Below, one piece after another: positions 46,201 through 57,951 of a stretch of DNA of 64,000 bases. The stretch is from positions 7,054,315-7,118,314 of the forward strand of contig NC_087382.1 of assembly GCF_963675165.1 (NCBI RefSeq). Direction: 5' to 3'. The first letter of the stretch is position 1, and each line of letters starts with the position of its first letter. Made by a program: the position numbers and the translations under genes. The stretch comes from Halichondria panicea. Lineage: Eukaryota > Porifera > Demospongiae > Suberitida > Halichondriidae. The notes under the pieces were generated by a model, which was given only the letters and a program-made list of their open reading frames with translations, searched no databases and was not told the origin of the DNA.

Positions 46201-48508
46201 ATGGTAAGTAACTCCACATTTTGTCTCAGCTATAGGATTGATGTCAGTGTAATATAGAATGTGTTTTAGGAGCAAATATTATTACGTTATAATTTTATAC
46301 CAGCCTTATTATTTTGTTTTATGTGCTTGTGCAAACAACAGAGACCCGCAAGTTCAACCAGTGTAGGTAGCGGTTCCCGCCCCTCTGCCGGAGGTCAGAA
46401 GTCACCACGAGGTTCTGGTGGTGGTCTGAAACAAAGGTATGACAGTATCTGCAATATTAATACCGTATACCGTAGGCAACACTTTTAAATAAAGGTCGTT
46501 TCTTTTGAAAGTTGAAAAATTATGTTGAAGTCCTGGTGTCGCATATTTAGAGGGTCGCATCTAATTGGAGGTTACTCTACTATCCTCGATTATAGGCCGC
46601 TTCAGGAGTGTATGAAGAGGAGTATCCAACTGTAGCAGTTGTAGTGTAAACCAGGTTCCGGTATGAGTATGTCATACCACGTCACTATCAGACCTCATCT
46701 TAAGTGGGTGCGTAGGTGTAGTGGTTCAAAAATGATATCAGCATACACGCATGTGGTTTGTACCTCCAGCCCACATTTAATTTTATTCAGTCCAGGATGT
46801 AGAATGGAATGTGCGTGGAAGTCGCATACTCTTCTTCGTACACTCCTGGCCGCTTAAATTGCAGTGTTTCTTGCGGCCTGGAATTGAGGCTATGGTTTGA
46901 CCATAGATTGAAGAGACAGGGATTGGCAACGGAGTGCACTTCCGGTAACATCCGTGTTTCGCCTCGAGGCTTGATTCTAACGTAGGAGTCTAAACATGAA
47001 AATTCATGAGAATTGTTTTGCCGTCTGTAAAAAAAAGTCTACGAGCAGTTCTACTGCTAAACATCAACTTCACCTCATTTCTGTGGCCATTTGGGACATA
47101 GCACACTACTTAGTAACACAACCTTAGCTATATTATAGGTGCTATAGGAACACAAACATGAAAAAGCCTCTGACAGAGGCTCTTTGTACCTCTAGCTACT
47201 TCACGAAAGTCAAGATTATATTTTGTTCATTTCAAAATGATACCTACCATCAGGGGGCATGTGTTTAAGTGTTGGAGGGGTCTTTGAGAAGTGTGCATTA
47301 GACACAATAAGTTTCGCGGGAGTTTTAGGGCGAAACACGGATAGTTTCAGGCCCATCTGTGTACACTCAATGTAAAAGCATCACGTGAACTGCCTCCGTT
47401 GCTAATCCTTTTCTCTTCAATCTATGGTTTGACCTCTATTTAGGACGTGACATAAAAAAATAATTGTCAACGCAGCCGTCGCTACGTTTAGAGGTCAGAA
47501 AATTGGAAAAGATCGAGGGTGTCGCATATTTGGAGGGTCGCTTTAAATAGCGAGATATTTTCATAATGGTGGAAATGTTCGTATTGTACAGCATCAATAC
47601 ATTCAACGTATAATATTATATTAACTATCCTGAGCTGTAAAATATTGGGCAGCTAGTGCATACCAAAATTTGCACCAACGAAAATACCCGCTTATACGGT
47701 ATGCTTGATCTGTGTAAAGGCCGCACTCAAATAGTAGCCTTGAAGTTTGAGACTGTGTCCCCGTACGTGGCAGCCATATTGATACTGTACTGGTATCTAG
47801 ACTAGTATACCGTAGCAGCTAGCTACAGGCAGCAGCTTGTGTGCTTTTGAAAGACTTTGTCATGGCAGTGTGTGCATAGGTGAAAAGAACTTTTGATGAC
47901 CAACTAAAGGTTGTTGAATTATATATAGCTGGTGCTAATAAACGCCTCTCTTGAACAGTAGCCTCTCTCGAATTTTAGCCTCTTCTGCCAGCGAAATGAA
48001 ACATTTAGTAGCCTGATCAAATATACGGTATAATTAATATACGGTATAATTACCTTTTTGATTTTAAGCTCAATTTTACGTGGAATATACAGAGTCTTAC
48101 ACTGCGGTTTGTTTCATTGTGTAGAATACACTTCTCTGTATTCAAATGCATTGACTGTGCTTCATGTGGGCATTGTTTTGACCAGTTCATCACGCATTGT
48201 TTGGATGTTGTGTCTCATGTTGGTTATCACAGACGCACCACTTCTCAATCGTCAGGGCCTTCTCGAGCTAAGCAATTGGGAGGAAATGCTGGGTCTATGT
48301 GGAAGTTTTACACCGGTGATGATTCTCCTGGGATCAAAGTGTATGTGCTGTGTACATATAGCTTGTATATACTAGACTGGTGTTACACACAATCACTGGT
48401 ATATATTTTTTTCTTTTTCTCAGGGGCCCTGTTCCTGTTCTGGTGATGAGTCTACTGTTTATAGTGTCCGTGTTTTTGCTTCATGTGTGGGGAAAGTACA
48501 CCAAGTAA
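46201..48508 (+). CDS. SEC61B: Sec61 translocon subunit beta
   Basis: Exons are 46201-46203 (the ATG alone, followed by GTAAGT), 46342-46436, 48233-48340 and 48424-48508. They total 96 residues, the same as human. The N-terminal half is a Ser/Gly/Arg-rich cytosolic tail ([18 protein letters not shown]). [16 protein letters not shown] and [20 protein letters not shown] are nearly identical to the vertebrate protein, with the single tail-anchor helix and the end VWGKYTK. It is part of the heterotrimeric ER protein-conducting channel. Its 1.8-kb intron 2 has taken up a family F element with a nested family E MITE. The stop is 228 bp from the convergent CD225 gene. Confidence 0.97.
46466..47562. 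mobile_element. Family F element interrupted by a family E MITE
   Basis: The outer element runs 46466-46902 and 47435-47562 (phrases CTCGATTATAGGCCGCTTCA, GACCTCTATTTAGGACGTGA, GAGGGTGTCGCATATTTGGA). The insert 46903-47425 begins ATAGATTGAAGAG and ends CTCTTCAATCTAT, flanked by GGTTTGACC at 46894-46902 and 47426-47434. The matching empty site is at about 41951-41970. Confidence 0.9.
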
Positions 48509-48736
48509 TGTATTTGCGATCTACAAAGGACTACATGATCTTATAGAGTACAATAATTATTCATTTTCCAACAAAATATACTAATAATATTGAATCTATC
48601 CTTATGATTGTAACACTTTAGGTACAACTAAAAGATGTTCGTGTTGAGGTTGGTGGCCAGCTCCCCTGTGCTTGCACTATGGGGTAAAAATTGTATCAAA
48701 TCACATTATTAAATACACTAGTTTACTTATTGTAGG

Positions 48737-51700
48737 CTAGCTGATTATTTCTCTATATAAATTTGACGTACAGCGATTAATACATTGCTGCCTGCTGTAC
48801 TCCGGTCCATACACACCAAAAACAACAGCAATCAGAATAGTAGCAACTAGAAGGGCAGCTGCAATGGCTGTTAAATTGAAGTAGGCTGCCTTCATGCCCC
48901 TGTTTCTTGCTGTTTTGATGTCGCCATCCTGCTTGGCCACTTTACTCTGAGCATACAGTATATAGCGATAATAATTATAATTATTTACGTTTTCTTTGGA
49001 ATACCTTACTTTAAATCATCATGTTTTATATGCATGTGCTTAATTCACATGCAGACAAGTCATGCATGTTATTGATGCAATAATAATTATTGGCAAAATA
49101 TTCGTGGTTGAACACTGGACCACAAATGAAGCGACCTTGACCTGCAGTGCAAGCAGCAACCACGAAAATAATGATCCACAAACTGGCGAAAATAATATTT
49201 TGCCCCCCTCCCCCCCGAAAATTACCCGCTATACAGCATAATATTATAGAATTATAGTGAGCAATAATTATTTATTATGTCATCGAATCAGATGCTATAA
49301 TAATTTCGGGTTGTCTCTAAAATAATCATGCTGATTTTTTTAATAGGTTCTGTTCAATATCATTGCTAACCTTAAATTTAACACACATCTGATATAATTA
49401 TTAATTCCCCAGACATGTTTGGTACAAGATCTCGTAGAAAATGTCTGCATGGCTTACTTAAAATATATTACCGTATAGCGCGAAATTTTCAAAGGGCTTA
49501 ATTTTCGCTCTTTTCGTGTAGCAATCCTACACGAAAATTGCTCTTCAATTGCTATAACATGCGAATTGAAGGCATGGCCTGGGAGTGCTTCCTGTATATA
49601 GCGGTACGTCGTCACCCCACGAAATTTATGCAACAAAAATGACTTCCATGAAATTTATGCTTCGAAAATGTCACGCTATACGTACAGCCAGGAGTAAGAA
49701 TCTTAATGGACTCCTGGTAATAGCCTCGAGACCAGCCGTTCGTTATCTATCCTGGTTAGGCCTGAGAATTGGCAAACTATGCTTGTTATTTTGCCTATTG
49801 ACTATTCTCAGCCTATTATTTTAGTTTAGTGTACTTAGTGTGCCCATTATTCCAGTTCAAAGTCTGATAAAGACATCACATAGTTGTATTGATAGCACTA
49901 CCTGAGGTAGCCTCATTCCCAGCCTCGTTGTCTCTAGCTAGCTAGTATTTTTCAACTATCTAGTGTCGAAAGAGAACTTCATGCCTGCCTATAGTGGCTA
50001 GTGCTTACAGATGCATGTCTATCTAGCTACATTATAAGACCAGACTCCGGGGGTCAAATTATGCTAATTTTGTGCCCTATTATTCTCAACTATATGCTAG
50101 TTGCTAGAAGTCTCCCAAAAATTATGCTAGCATGATTTGCCAAGCCCTATATACTCCTCGTACAGTATAGTTTGAAAGTGAGTTACCATGGTAGGGGAGT
50201 AGATGCTCAGCGAAGCATAATTATTGCATTAGCCAGGATATAACACTGATTATGGCATTGTAAAACCCACCTCGCCCTCAGGCTACGTCCTGGCTTAATT
50301 AGTACGTGGGTTTACTCCCTAACTACAGTGTATAACATAACCATGCATAATAATTAGTATGGTATATGAGATTATAATAGCACTAATTATATTCAATATA
50401 GGCTTGTAATGCACTAGGCAGGGGCGAAGTCTATAACATTGCCAGTGTCTGTTATGCACCTATCAATGATAATTATACCCTTCCCCCCCCCCCCCCCCCC
50501 CAACCTGGGGAGCACATGGGGGAAATGTAGTGGATTGGTCAACGTATTGACGTCCCATGGATGGGGATTGGTGGGGAAGTGACCTTCGATTGTAGCCGCC
50601 CTCGACCGTTGTTTATAATTATTCATGTTATTGTTGTATATTCTTGGGCCTACTCAACACTCAACATGGGGATGGGGGTAACATGGGGGAAAGTACACAG
50701 CTGATACGCCCCATACATGCATGGGGGAAAGATCACTGATGGGTTAATTGTCACTTCCCCCACGTTTTCCTCATATCGCCCATGCAGGTGGGGGTGAGGC
50801 ATATCATTGATCAGTGCATTATGAGTACTAGCTGTTGATCTCTTGCCTACTTTACCCTGCAGTGCAAGCAGCAATTACGAAAATATTATCCGTGAAGTGA
50901 CTATAAATATTGGTCAACCACGAATGTTTTGCCCCCCGAAAATTACCAGCTATACGGTACAAGCAACTAGCCTTCCATGAGCAGTAGATGGCGATCAGTG
51001 AGAACACTAATGTGATGGGAGACAGTGTTCCCACTACTACTGCTGTTCCTATAGAAAACGGTAGATAGTCGTTTGGAACATAGTCGAACTTCGGTGAGGG
51101 ACGAGCCGATGTTTGAGGATTAACTGGTGCAGACATCTGTGCATTGGAAATTACAAAAGCATGTAATTAATATTATACAATACTAGCTGTGAAGCTGTCC
51201 CGAAGCCTCCGAATTTGGCTATTATTTAGAACTGACATTTTTGTGAATGGAGAGCCCCCTCGATCAGCAGATATTGTTGTTGGTTCTAATTTTCGCGTTT
51301 TAATGCCAGGAAATCACATGCACCCACCAATAGCTTGACATGTGAAATACCGGTGCATGGAAGTTTTATTTTCGCATTAACTGTTCTGCCCTCAAAAAAC
51401 GTGAAAGTTTGCAACTCACAACATTTCCCACTATACGGTATTATCAAAACTATATGAAGAGACGTGTGGACTACAATGGCCTTCAAGTATAAAGTAAATT
51501 AACCTATAATTATAGCCACAACTCGAGAACGAAAAAAAAGTTTTAATCCAAGCTATTACTTGATTTGCAATAATGATGTCAAATTGAGCAATGAACACAC
51601 ACAAACATAGCAGACTACATCGCTTGTGTACATACAGGTTCGAGAGGTTAGCACTTTAGTGCTCAGTTATAATTCCCCTTAATTGGTCCCAGGCCGATCT

Positions 51701-51911
51701 ATTTCTGAAAAGTTGGGCCGGGAACGAGGCTAGTCCTCAGTATAATACACGTGTACATGTAACTTGCACTTACCACATAGTATACGACATTACTATTAGC
51801 AGAACCACTTTGGACATTCACTGGTTGCCATCCCGGCTGCATTACTACAGCATGTTGGCTATCTTGATGAAACATTGGTCCTGGATGACCAGCACTAACT
51901 GTCGCAGCCAT
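48737..51911 (-). CDS. CD225/dispanin-family membrane protein (IFITM superfamily)
   Basis: Exons are 51911-51774, 51136-50972 and 48946-48737: 46 + 55 + 69 = 170 residues, all in phase 0. A soluble Gln/Pro/Ser-rich N-terminus (MAATVSAGHPGPMFHQD) is followed by the CD225 domain: PNDYLPFSIGTAVVVGTLSP, the intramembrane helix ITLVFSLIAIYCSWK, the loop SKVAKQDGDIKTARNRGMKA, and the transmembrane helix NLTAIAAALLVATILIAVVF. The A..xA..A and G-D-x-x-x-A pattern in the loop is the family signature. The intron after ...CSWK falls where vertebrate IFITM genes have theirs (SVK/SRDRK, recalled). The donor there is GC (AAG/GCTAGT), not GT. Dispanins include IFITM, PRRT2, TUSC5 and SYNDIG; function here is not assignable. 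It converges on SEC61B. Confidence 0.88.
49088..49240. mobile_element. MITE family D, truncated
   Basis: AAAATATTCGTGGTTGAACA ... AAAATTACCCGCTATACAGC. One terminal repeat is missing. It lies in CD225 intron 2, with a C-rich run (GCCCCCCTCCCCCCCG) near 49200. Confidence 0.75.
49468..49685. mobile_element. MITE family C copy (CD225 intron 2)
   Basis: TTACCGTATAGCGCGAAATT at the left mirrors AAAATGTCACGCTATACGTA at the right. Confidence 0.82.
50405..50870. repeat. Short GGGGGAAATG / CATGGGGG repeats and a C-run
   Basis: A run of C from about 50486 to 50500, several direct and inverted copies of ACATGGGGGAAA (50514, 50690, 50720) and TCCCCCACG. There is no gene, and the 70- to 75-codon frames here are repeat-derived. 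Confidence 0.5.
50863..50960. mobile_element. MITE family D, short copy beside the CD225 donor
   Basis: Ends with AAAATTACCAGCTATACGGT at 50960. Only 12 bases separate it from the exon 2 end (50972) of the CD225 gene. The other terminal repeat is missing. Confidence 0.75.
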
Positions 51912-52804
51912 TATCAACTATTTTCTAGTCAAAATTTAGTAGGTTCGAATAACGGGAATAAAAAATGCTAACACTTCTTAAACTGCTATGGTATGTGAAA
52001 CCTTGATGCTTTCATTCCATTTACGGTACACGGTTGTTTACCTATAACGACAGTTAGGGTTTCATCTTTACACTTGTTAGATTCGTCCATTCCATTTACA
52101 AGCATCGGTTCTTTACCTACAACAACAGTTAGGGCTTCGCCTTTTGTACATAGAGTAACAGTATCTAAATAATGTACATAATCATAGAACAAACAATTAA
52201 ACTTAAAAACCAGAAAATTAGTATTAAGTAAGCATGGGGTGGACTTCAAGCCTTGCTCTCGCAAGCATAATTATACATGAAATTTGAACAAACTGAAGTA
52301 AAACATAAGATACCTGCTTAATGGAGGACTACGATATTAATGTATTGCTATACGTCACAAGTACATGTTCTGCGGTACGTATTACTGATCATACATCAGT
52401 AGATCTGGTGATCTTAAGTTGTTCACTAGGGTTTGTTGAGTTAAGCAGCTTACAGTGTAGGACATGACTGTTCAACACAATGTGGACCTCTGCTGAATCT
52501 TTCTCAAACTTCGAGCTACCTACATGTACATAATTATGGAAAAGAGACAATCACAAAATTAATGTATAGCGCGAAAGTTTCGAGGGGCTTAATTTTCGCC
52601 GTTATCGTGGGTTAAGTAATCCTTCGAAAATTAAATTACAGTAGCTATAACGTGCAAAGATTAAAAGCGCGTGGCTCCAGTAAGCAGTCAACCGGCCGGT
52701 CCACACATTATTCAAAGAAACGCTTTTAAAAGCCATTCCACGAAATTTAAGTGCGTCAAAAATTCGCGCTAATAAGCACACATCAACTAATAGGCGCATA
52801 TTGG
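51912..52804. other. Spacer between CD225 and FAM126 with an in-frame 75-bp duplication
   Basis: A minus-strand frame (52264-51986, 92 codons) contains two tandem 25-codon units, EALTVVVGKEPMLVNGMDES and ETLTVVIGKQPCTVNGMKAS, diverged but in frame. No start or splice context ties it to a neighbouring gene. A family C MITE fills 52563-52773, ending 32 bp from the FAM126 stop. Confidence 0.45.
52563..52773. mobile_element. MITE family C copy
   Basis: GTATAGCGCGAAAGTTTCGA at the left mirrors GTCAAAAATTCGCGCTAATA at the right, with the GGCTCCAGTAAGCAGTCAAC interior. Confidence 0.8.
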
Positions 52805-55800
52805 TTAGCAGACCAAGAGCCTGGGACATGGTTTTCTGCACAGTTCTCTGCACTTCTTTATAGATGTTAAGTATCTTTCACTACCAGTAGTTGTGTTACT
52901 GCTGTCAGATATGACTACAGACCTCTTGCAGACAAACGATTGAGCTAGCTAATGAGATTTGCTTCATTGAAATGTCGTGGGCGTGGTTAATCTCTATAAT
53001 AGGTGCATAGAGGCCTGCTCTTTTCCCTATAGGCGCATGCGCTTACTAACCAGATTATACGGTACGGTATTTGGCATGAATATACGAAGTGTTTGTTATG
53101 TACGCCTACCTTCTCCATAGTAAGAAGATTGTTTGGATATGTCTAGTGGGACTTCCATCGACTTCACACCTTCAGCAAGTCTAGACAAAGCATGGCTTGT
53201 CTACAAAAAACATTAATGTCAAAAAGACATACAAAATGTACATGACTTTCATATATACAATGTAATTATTATATGCCGTACAGCGGGAATATTTGGCGCA
53301 GAGGGGCATTTGGTAATTTAGCAAATCTAGGTAGGGATTGCATAATTATTACCAATGTGATCATGATGAGATGGGATGATATTTAAGGCATTGCCATCAA
53401 TCAAATTATTATACTAAATGTCTCATACGCCAAAAATACCTGCTATACTTAGACAACACATAATCTCCAATACACAGGTCTGCACAATACCTGTATTGCG
53501 ACAGTGAGCAATTCATATTCAGCTCGTAGTTTTAAGACACGGAGTGCATCCATTGCAACAGGGTGGCAGCTTTGGAATCTGCAAAATTATCAGGAACGTA
53601 ATGACACGTACCAATTGGAACATACAATATGCATGTACCGTATTATACCGAGATTACGCCCACTCCCACTTTTGAGTGAAAAGTCCTGCAGTTCAAACAA
53701 TGAAGTGATGCCAATTTTGTTAGTGAGCAGTTGTCAAAAAAAGAAAGTCATTTGTAAACGGCTAGTTCGTGAAGAAGCTAGATTATTAGTCTCTCCAATA
53801 ATTGAGACTACTACCGTATAGCGGGTAATTTTAGTGGAGTAACAAATTTGGAAACCTGTGGTTTTCGTGAGTAAACATTTTGTTTAGTCTCGTGGCCTGC
53901 ACTGCATTTATACGTTCCGGTAAGCCACGCCTACGTTAAAATTTCATGGAGGTCAGCTTGCCCACGAAAATAAAAAATTTTCACCCCACGAAAATTACCC
54001 GCTATACGGTAATAATTAATAATTATATCACCAGTATAAGAGACAAGGACGTCTAGCTAGTTTCTCTGAATCTCTGATGCTGACTCAAACAGTCTGTATA
54101 GAGACAAGGAACAACCTTCTCTGATGCAGACTATTGAGTCGACTTGTATGCTTTTCTACATACCTGTAGCTACTTTACACATGCATTAACTGTCATGTAA
54201 GCCGATGCATTCATTGTATTTGAAGCGCTGGCATTCCTCAGAACGGACTTATTTTCTCATAGGTAGTAAGTGGGCGTAATTTGAAGCAAAACCTGGGTAA
54301 ACATAATTTCGACCGTTTGATTAATTAAGCCATCCCACCAATAGCTGCTGCATAGCATGCAATTAGGATGGAGCAATCTCGGTAGAATACGATATTATCA
54401 ATGAGATTGTGTACGTCATGTATGCATTGCATGTACACCACATAAATTATTTACTCACAGACACATTCTTAATCCCCTCAACAGACTGGTTATTAGTGAG
54501 TCGCTGACAGAATATCTCCTCAATGAGTAAAGTTCTTCTAGACTCAAATTGGCAGAAATTCCATTCAATTCGCTCAAGAAAACCGTGCCCATTCCCTGCA
54601 TACCGATTCTAGACCGGTGAAATAGAGTACACTATAAATTTTATTTATAATAAGTAATTAAAGCTCATAGTAATAGTACAGTGTAGTCTTACATTACGCA
54701 AGCCTCACAGAAGGCTACTCTTGACTCGTGACACAAGGTAGTGATATGGTCAGCAAATACATTCATCACAGTCGACAAGAAAAGTAATCTGTGCAAATGT
54801 GAAAATCAATATTATTTTACACAACCACGACGCAAATACAGTAGAACCTCGATTATCCGGACACCTTGGTTCCAGAAGCAGGCCGGATAAGTGAATATGC
54901 CGGATAATCGAATAGATAAACCACGCCTTGATCCACCCACTTTATTGATAAACAGCAGTGCCACATGGTTGTCTGCGCATGCGCAGAAGATAAGCAGGCA
55001 TGTCTCCATGGTAACAGCTGCAACGCGCATGCGCATTTTAGGGACACGCCCATTTTCTGAATTTAATCTGATAAAAAGAAAACTGCCAAGCCGGATAATC
55101 AAGGTTCCGGATAATGGAGGGCCGGATAATCGAGGTTCTACTGTATGATAATTAACTGGATACAATTTTAAGTTGGACCGCCCGCGATGACAGTATAGAT
55201 TCGATGCTAGATTACATGTAGATGTCGAGTACTACCGGGAATCACAAATCACACACCTGTTGTTGACGGTAATGATTTTGTTAGCAAAGGTAGGTCTTGT
55301 AGGAGCATAGTCCGCCTGATTATGTCTCAAAAGGTTAGCCTCAGTCAAACCAGACTGAGGAGGCTGCACAGTAGCCTGCGACAAGAGACAAATCATTTAC
55401 AACATGGTGCATTTACATGCGTAACCGTTACATGTACCTAATGAACTCTTGGTACTACATGTAGTCCAATGACCAGGCTGCCGGGAGTCACAGTTAACTA
55501 CTACATGTAAGTATGCATCCCTCCAAATTACCTCCTGTGCTTTTTGATACGAACCTTGTGATACATGGAAGGCTTAGCCAGAGTGGGCACCTGGATGAGT
55601 GGTGGCTTATTTTTCTCAATCTCCATGAGGAGTCCCAGCAAAGGTGTCTCAGACATTGCCTTCAGCTATAATTGTTGTTCATTACTTCTGGCATTCAACG
55701 GATTAAAAAAGCAATTTCTGGTTAATCATAAAAAATGAGAAAGCAATGCGGGTGGTTGATGCCTCGGTGGATGTGCCAAATATCATAAAGCTACTATACA

Positions 55801-57728
55801 TGTAATACCAGCTAATACACACATGCTATCATGAGAACATTTTTGCATTAATTTTGCTGCACATGTAGGGAAACTCAATGAGTGGGAAATGAACCAAGCA
55901 TTATTTTGCAAATCCACGAATTACAATCCAAGAAAACACACACACACACTACCTTGCTTGCGCATGCGCACTGAGGCATATAACAACACTTTTCATGTAC
56001 TATAAAATTATATTGACTTTTATTCATAGAGACCTAACCTAGTCCTTGGGACATTATTATAAGAGCTAAGCTTTTTCTCAATAGGTCCACTATTCACGTT
56101 TGTATTTAAATAAGCTCATCACAATAATTATTGCCATACACAAACATAATACTTGTTTGTCGAACCTTGACGTTGCTCTCATAGACAGCATGAAGATAGA
56201 CAAGGAGCAGATCAGGTAAGAATTGCAGTATAAAGCGAAACAAATCGCTACTCTTTTCTCTAAGTTGAATGCAATTGAAGAGCCATTCAAACAGTGTGAT
56301 CTGGTACGGACACGAGGCAATCGTAATAAAGAAGATTAAAAAAACAATACAGATCAAATCATGCTCACATTCTCCAATTTAACTTGAGAACGGAGACAGT
56401 TCCTCAGAGAATTTACTGCTGACACATCTTGTAAGAGGCCTTTAACAGCTGCTTCAAAATTTTCTTGCTTGAGTTTCTGCACAATTATTATATCATTACA
56501 ATTAACGTAGCTAAATTATAGGCAACACAAGATGTAACTATATTATAGTTATGTACAGCTTGGGGGAGTACTAAAAATGTATATGTAACTTATAGGTTAA
56601 TGAGTTAAAGTATATAAGCTTTAATATAGAGTCCGAATACATGTACTTCTAGAAACAATCTGTATTTATTTGTATTATTGCTAACCCATTACGTGTGCAA
56701 TATAGTACATAATCATTACTTGTAGCTCATACTGAGAACTGAGATTACTTATCGAACAAAAGACTAAGATGTTTCGGGGGGGGAGCAGTTACTTGTTATA
56801 AAAGACCATGCAGAGACAATTAACCATGTTTTGTGACATAATTATTTCTAACAACCTCGAAAAGACAAGATGTTAAAACATCAAACACCTGTGGTGCAAA
56901 AAACTAATGGTGCAGGTATACATACATGGGGTGCAGCACGCATGCACATGACGAGAGAAAAAAGGGGCAAAGTTCAGTCGCTGCTGCTTCTGCTACTGAA
57001 GCTTCGCAGCTCTCTTCTCACTTTTGTAGCTACCAAACATCTTACACTCTATAATTATTGTGACGCACAATTTTTTTTGCAACCAGTACTTGGGTGTGGC
57101 TATTAATTGCAAAGCTCAGTTAGAATGCTACTGCAAAAGTCAATTTTGCATGCCACTAGCTCAAACTTGACTTGGCGTGTTCCTGGATCAAGCTGGCTTG
57201 TCTACTTACTGCATGCCGTTGAATTTTGATTTTTGACTGAGAGAATTACTATACTTACTGGCTCATTCTTTAATGAGCCACGCCTTCAGCACTTGAACGC
57301 TGCAATCTGATTGGGCTGCAAATTTTCTGCACTGCAGCAGTGACACAAACTCTGACATGGCAGTGGTTCCCAATCCTACATGAGCGTCAAGGGTTGGGCC
57401 ACGCCCAACTAGGGAAATTTCCTGGTATACAACATACCATACTTTATCTAGGCTTATTTTGATGAAGTATGTGTATTTTGTATACCACAAAGGCGCTCGA
57501 AAGCATGAAGGTACACTTGCGAGACTATGACAAAGGACACCATCTTTTTGGTCGGTAAATCCTAGTAGAAAAATTATACGTATATATATATATGGTTGAC
57601 ATGTTTCGAAGTACATGTATGTACGTACGTGTGTGTGTGTACGTGTGCGTGCGCGTGCATGTGAACTCACTATCAAACACTATCAAGGCTAGCTATAGAT
57701 GTACCTCAAATTGATTAATGACATCCAT
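52805..57728 (-). CDS. FAM126/hyccin, PI4KA-complex adaptor
   Basis: Exons are 57728-57705, 56476-56369, 56300-56166, 55665-55555, 55375-55255, 54789-54693, 54608-54459, 53578-53491, 53200-53110 and 52914-52805. They sum to 1,035 nt, exactly 345 codons with the stop. Hyccin landmarks: FRFILQFLPDLLLVYLHAVY matches human LLQFTLQFLPELIWCYL; the next exon has PLLGLLMEIE and VPTLAKPSMYHK, matching LLLGVYNLE and IPSLSKPSVYH; and NNR followed by FFLSTVMNVFADHITTL matches [20 protein letters not shown]. FAM126 with TTC7 stabilises phosphatidylinositol 4-kinase alpha at the plasma membrane (known). The C-terminus is short and divergent. The 55255 donor (AGGT/GTGTGA) is inferred from phase. Confidence 0.88.
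53812..54011. mobile_element. MITE family D copy (FAM126 intron)
   Basis: TACCGTATAGCGGGTAATTT at the left mirrors AAAATTACCCGCTATACGGT at the right, with both terminal repeats intact. A related but distinct element (GCCGTACAGCGGGAATATTT...) is at 53275-53445. Confidence 0.85.
54839..55143. mobile_element. pogo/Tigger-like MITE (family A), second copy
   Basis: CAGTAGAACCTCGATTATCC ... TAATCGAGGTTCTACTG flanked by TA. Over 90% identical by eye to 22042-22350, including both GCGCATGCGC motifs. It lies in a FAM126 intron. Confidence 0.9.
55761..55981. mobile_element. MITE family B, internally deleted
   Basis: ATGCCTCGGTGGATGTGCCA at the left and GCGCATGCGCACTGAGGCAT at the right are inverted ends. 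About 350 bp of the interior is missing relative to 30888-31467. Confidence 0.85.
57080..57420. mobile_element. Family J element, inverted copy
   Basis: AGCCACGCCTTCAGCACTTG and GCAATCTGATTGGGCTGCAA are the reverse complement of phrases at 27718-27755. The region just left of it (57085-57200) matches 27815-27935 inverted (GCCAGCTTGATCCAGGAA). A family B fragment precedes it (about 56995-57035). Confidence 0.7.
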
Positions 57729-57951
57729 TTTACAGCTGCTTCTTTCGATTTTCAAATCTGTTCTAGGACCTACATGTACGTACGTACGTACACGTATTTA
57801 GTAGACATAAAATTTGATCTCTGAATCCGAAAAAGGGCTTTAATTGGGTAATTGGATAGATGTTGTGATCTCGTGATAGTCACAGGGATATAAACTAATA
57901 TCTAGTGAGAGTCCTGGCCGGCCTGAGGATCCTATTCCTAAGTATCCCGGG
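57729..57951. promoter_or_regulatory. Bidirectional promoter, FAM126 / MAP3K
   Basis: 223 bp lie between the ATG codons at 57728 (minus) and 57952 (plus). The gap holds a TACGTACGTACGTACACGTA run (57777-57798), a palindromic ACGT repeat. No other gene fits in it. Confidence 0.65.

Noticed and set aside
54839-55165. 117-codon minus-strand frame repeated at 22018-22296
   Set aside because: Both frames translate the same pogo-like MITE, so the match between them reflects transposition and not a gene family.
57263-57676. 137-codon minus-strand frame with GTGTGT/ACGTAC repeats
   Set aside because: It spans the family J element and simple repeats inside FAM126 intron 1, with no coding signal.
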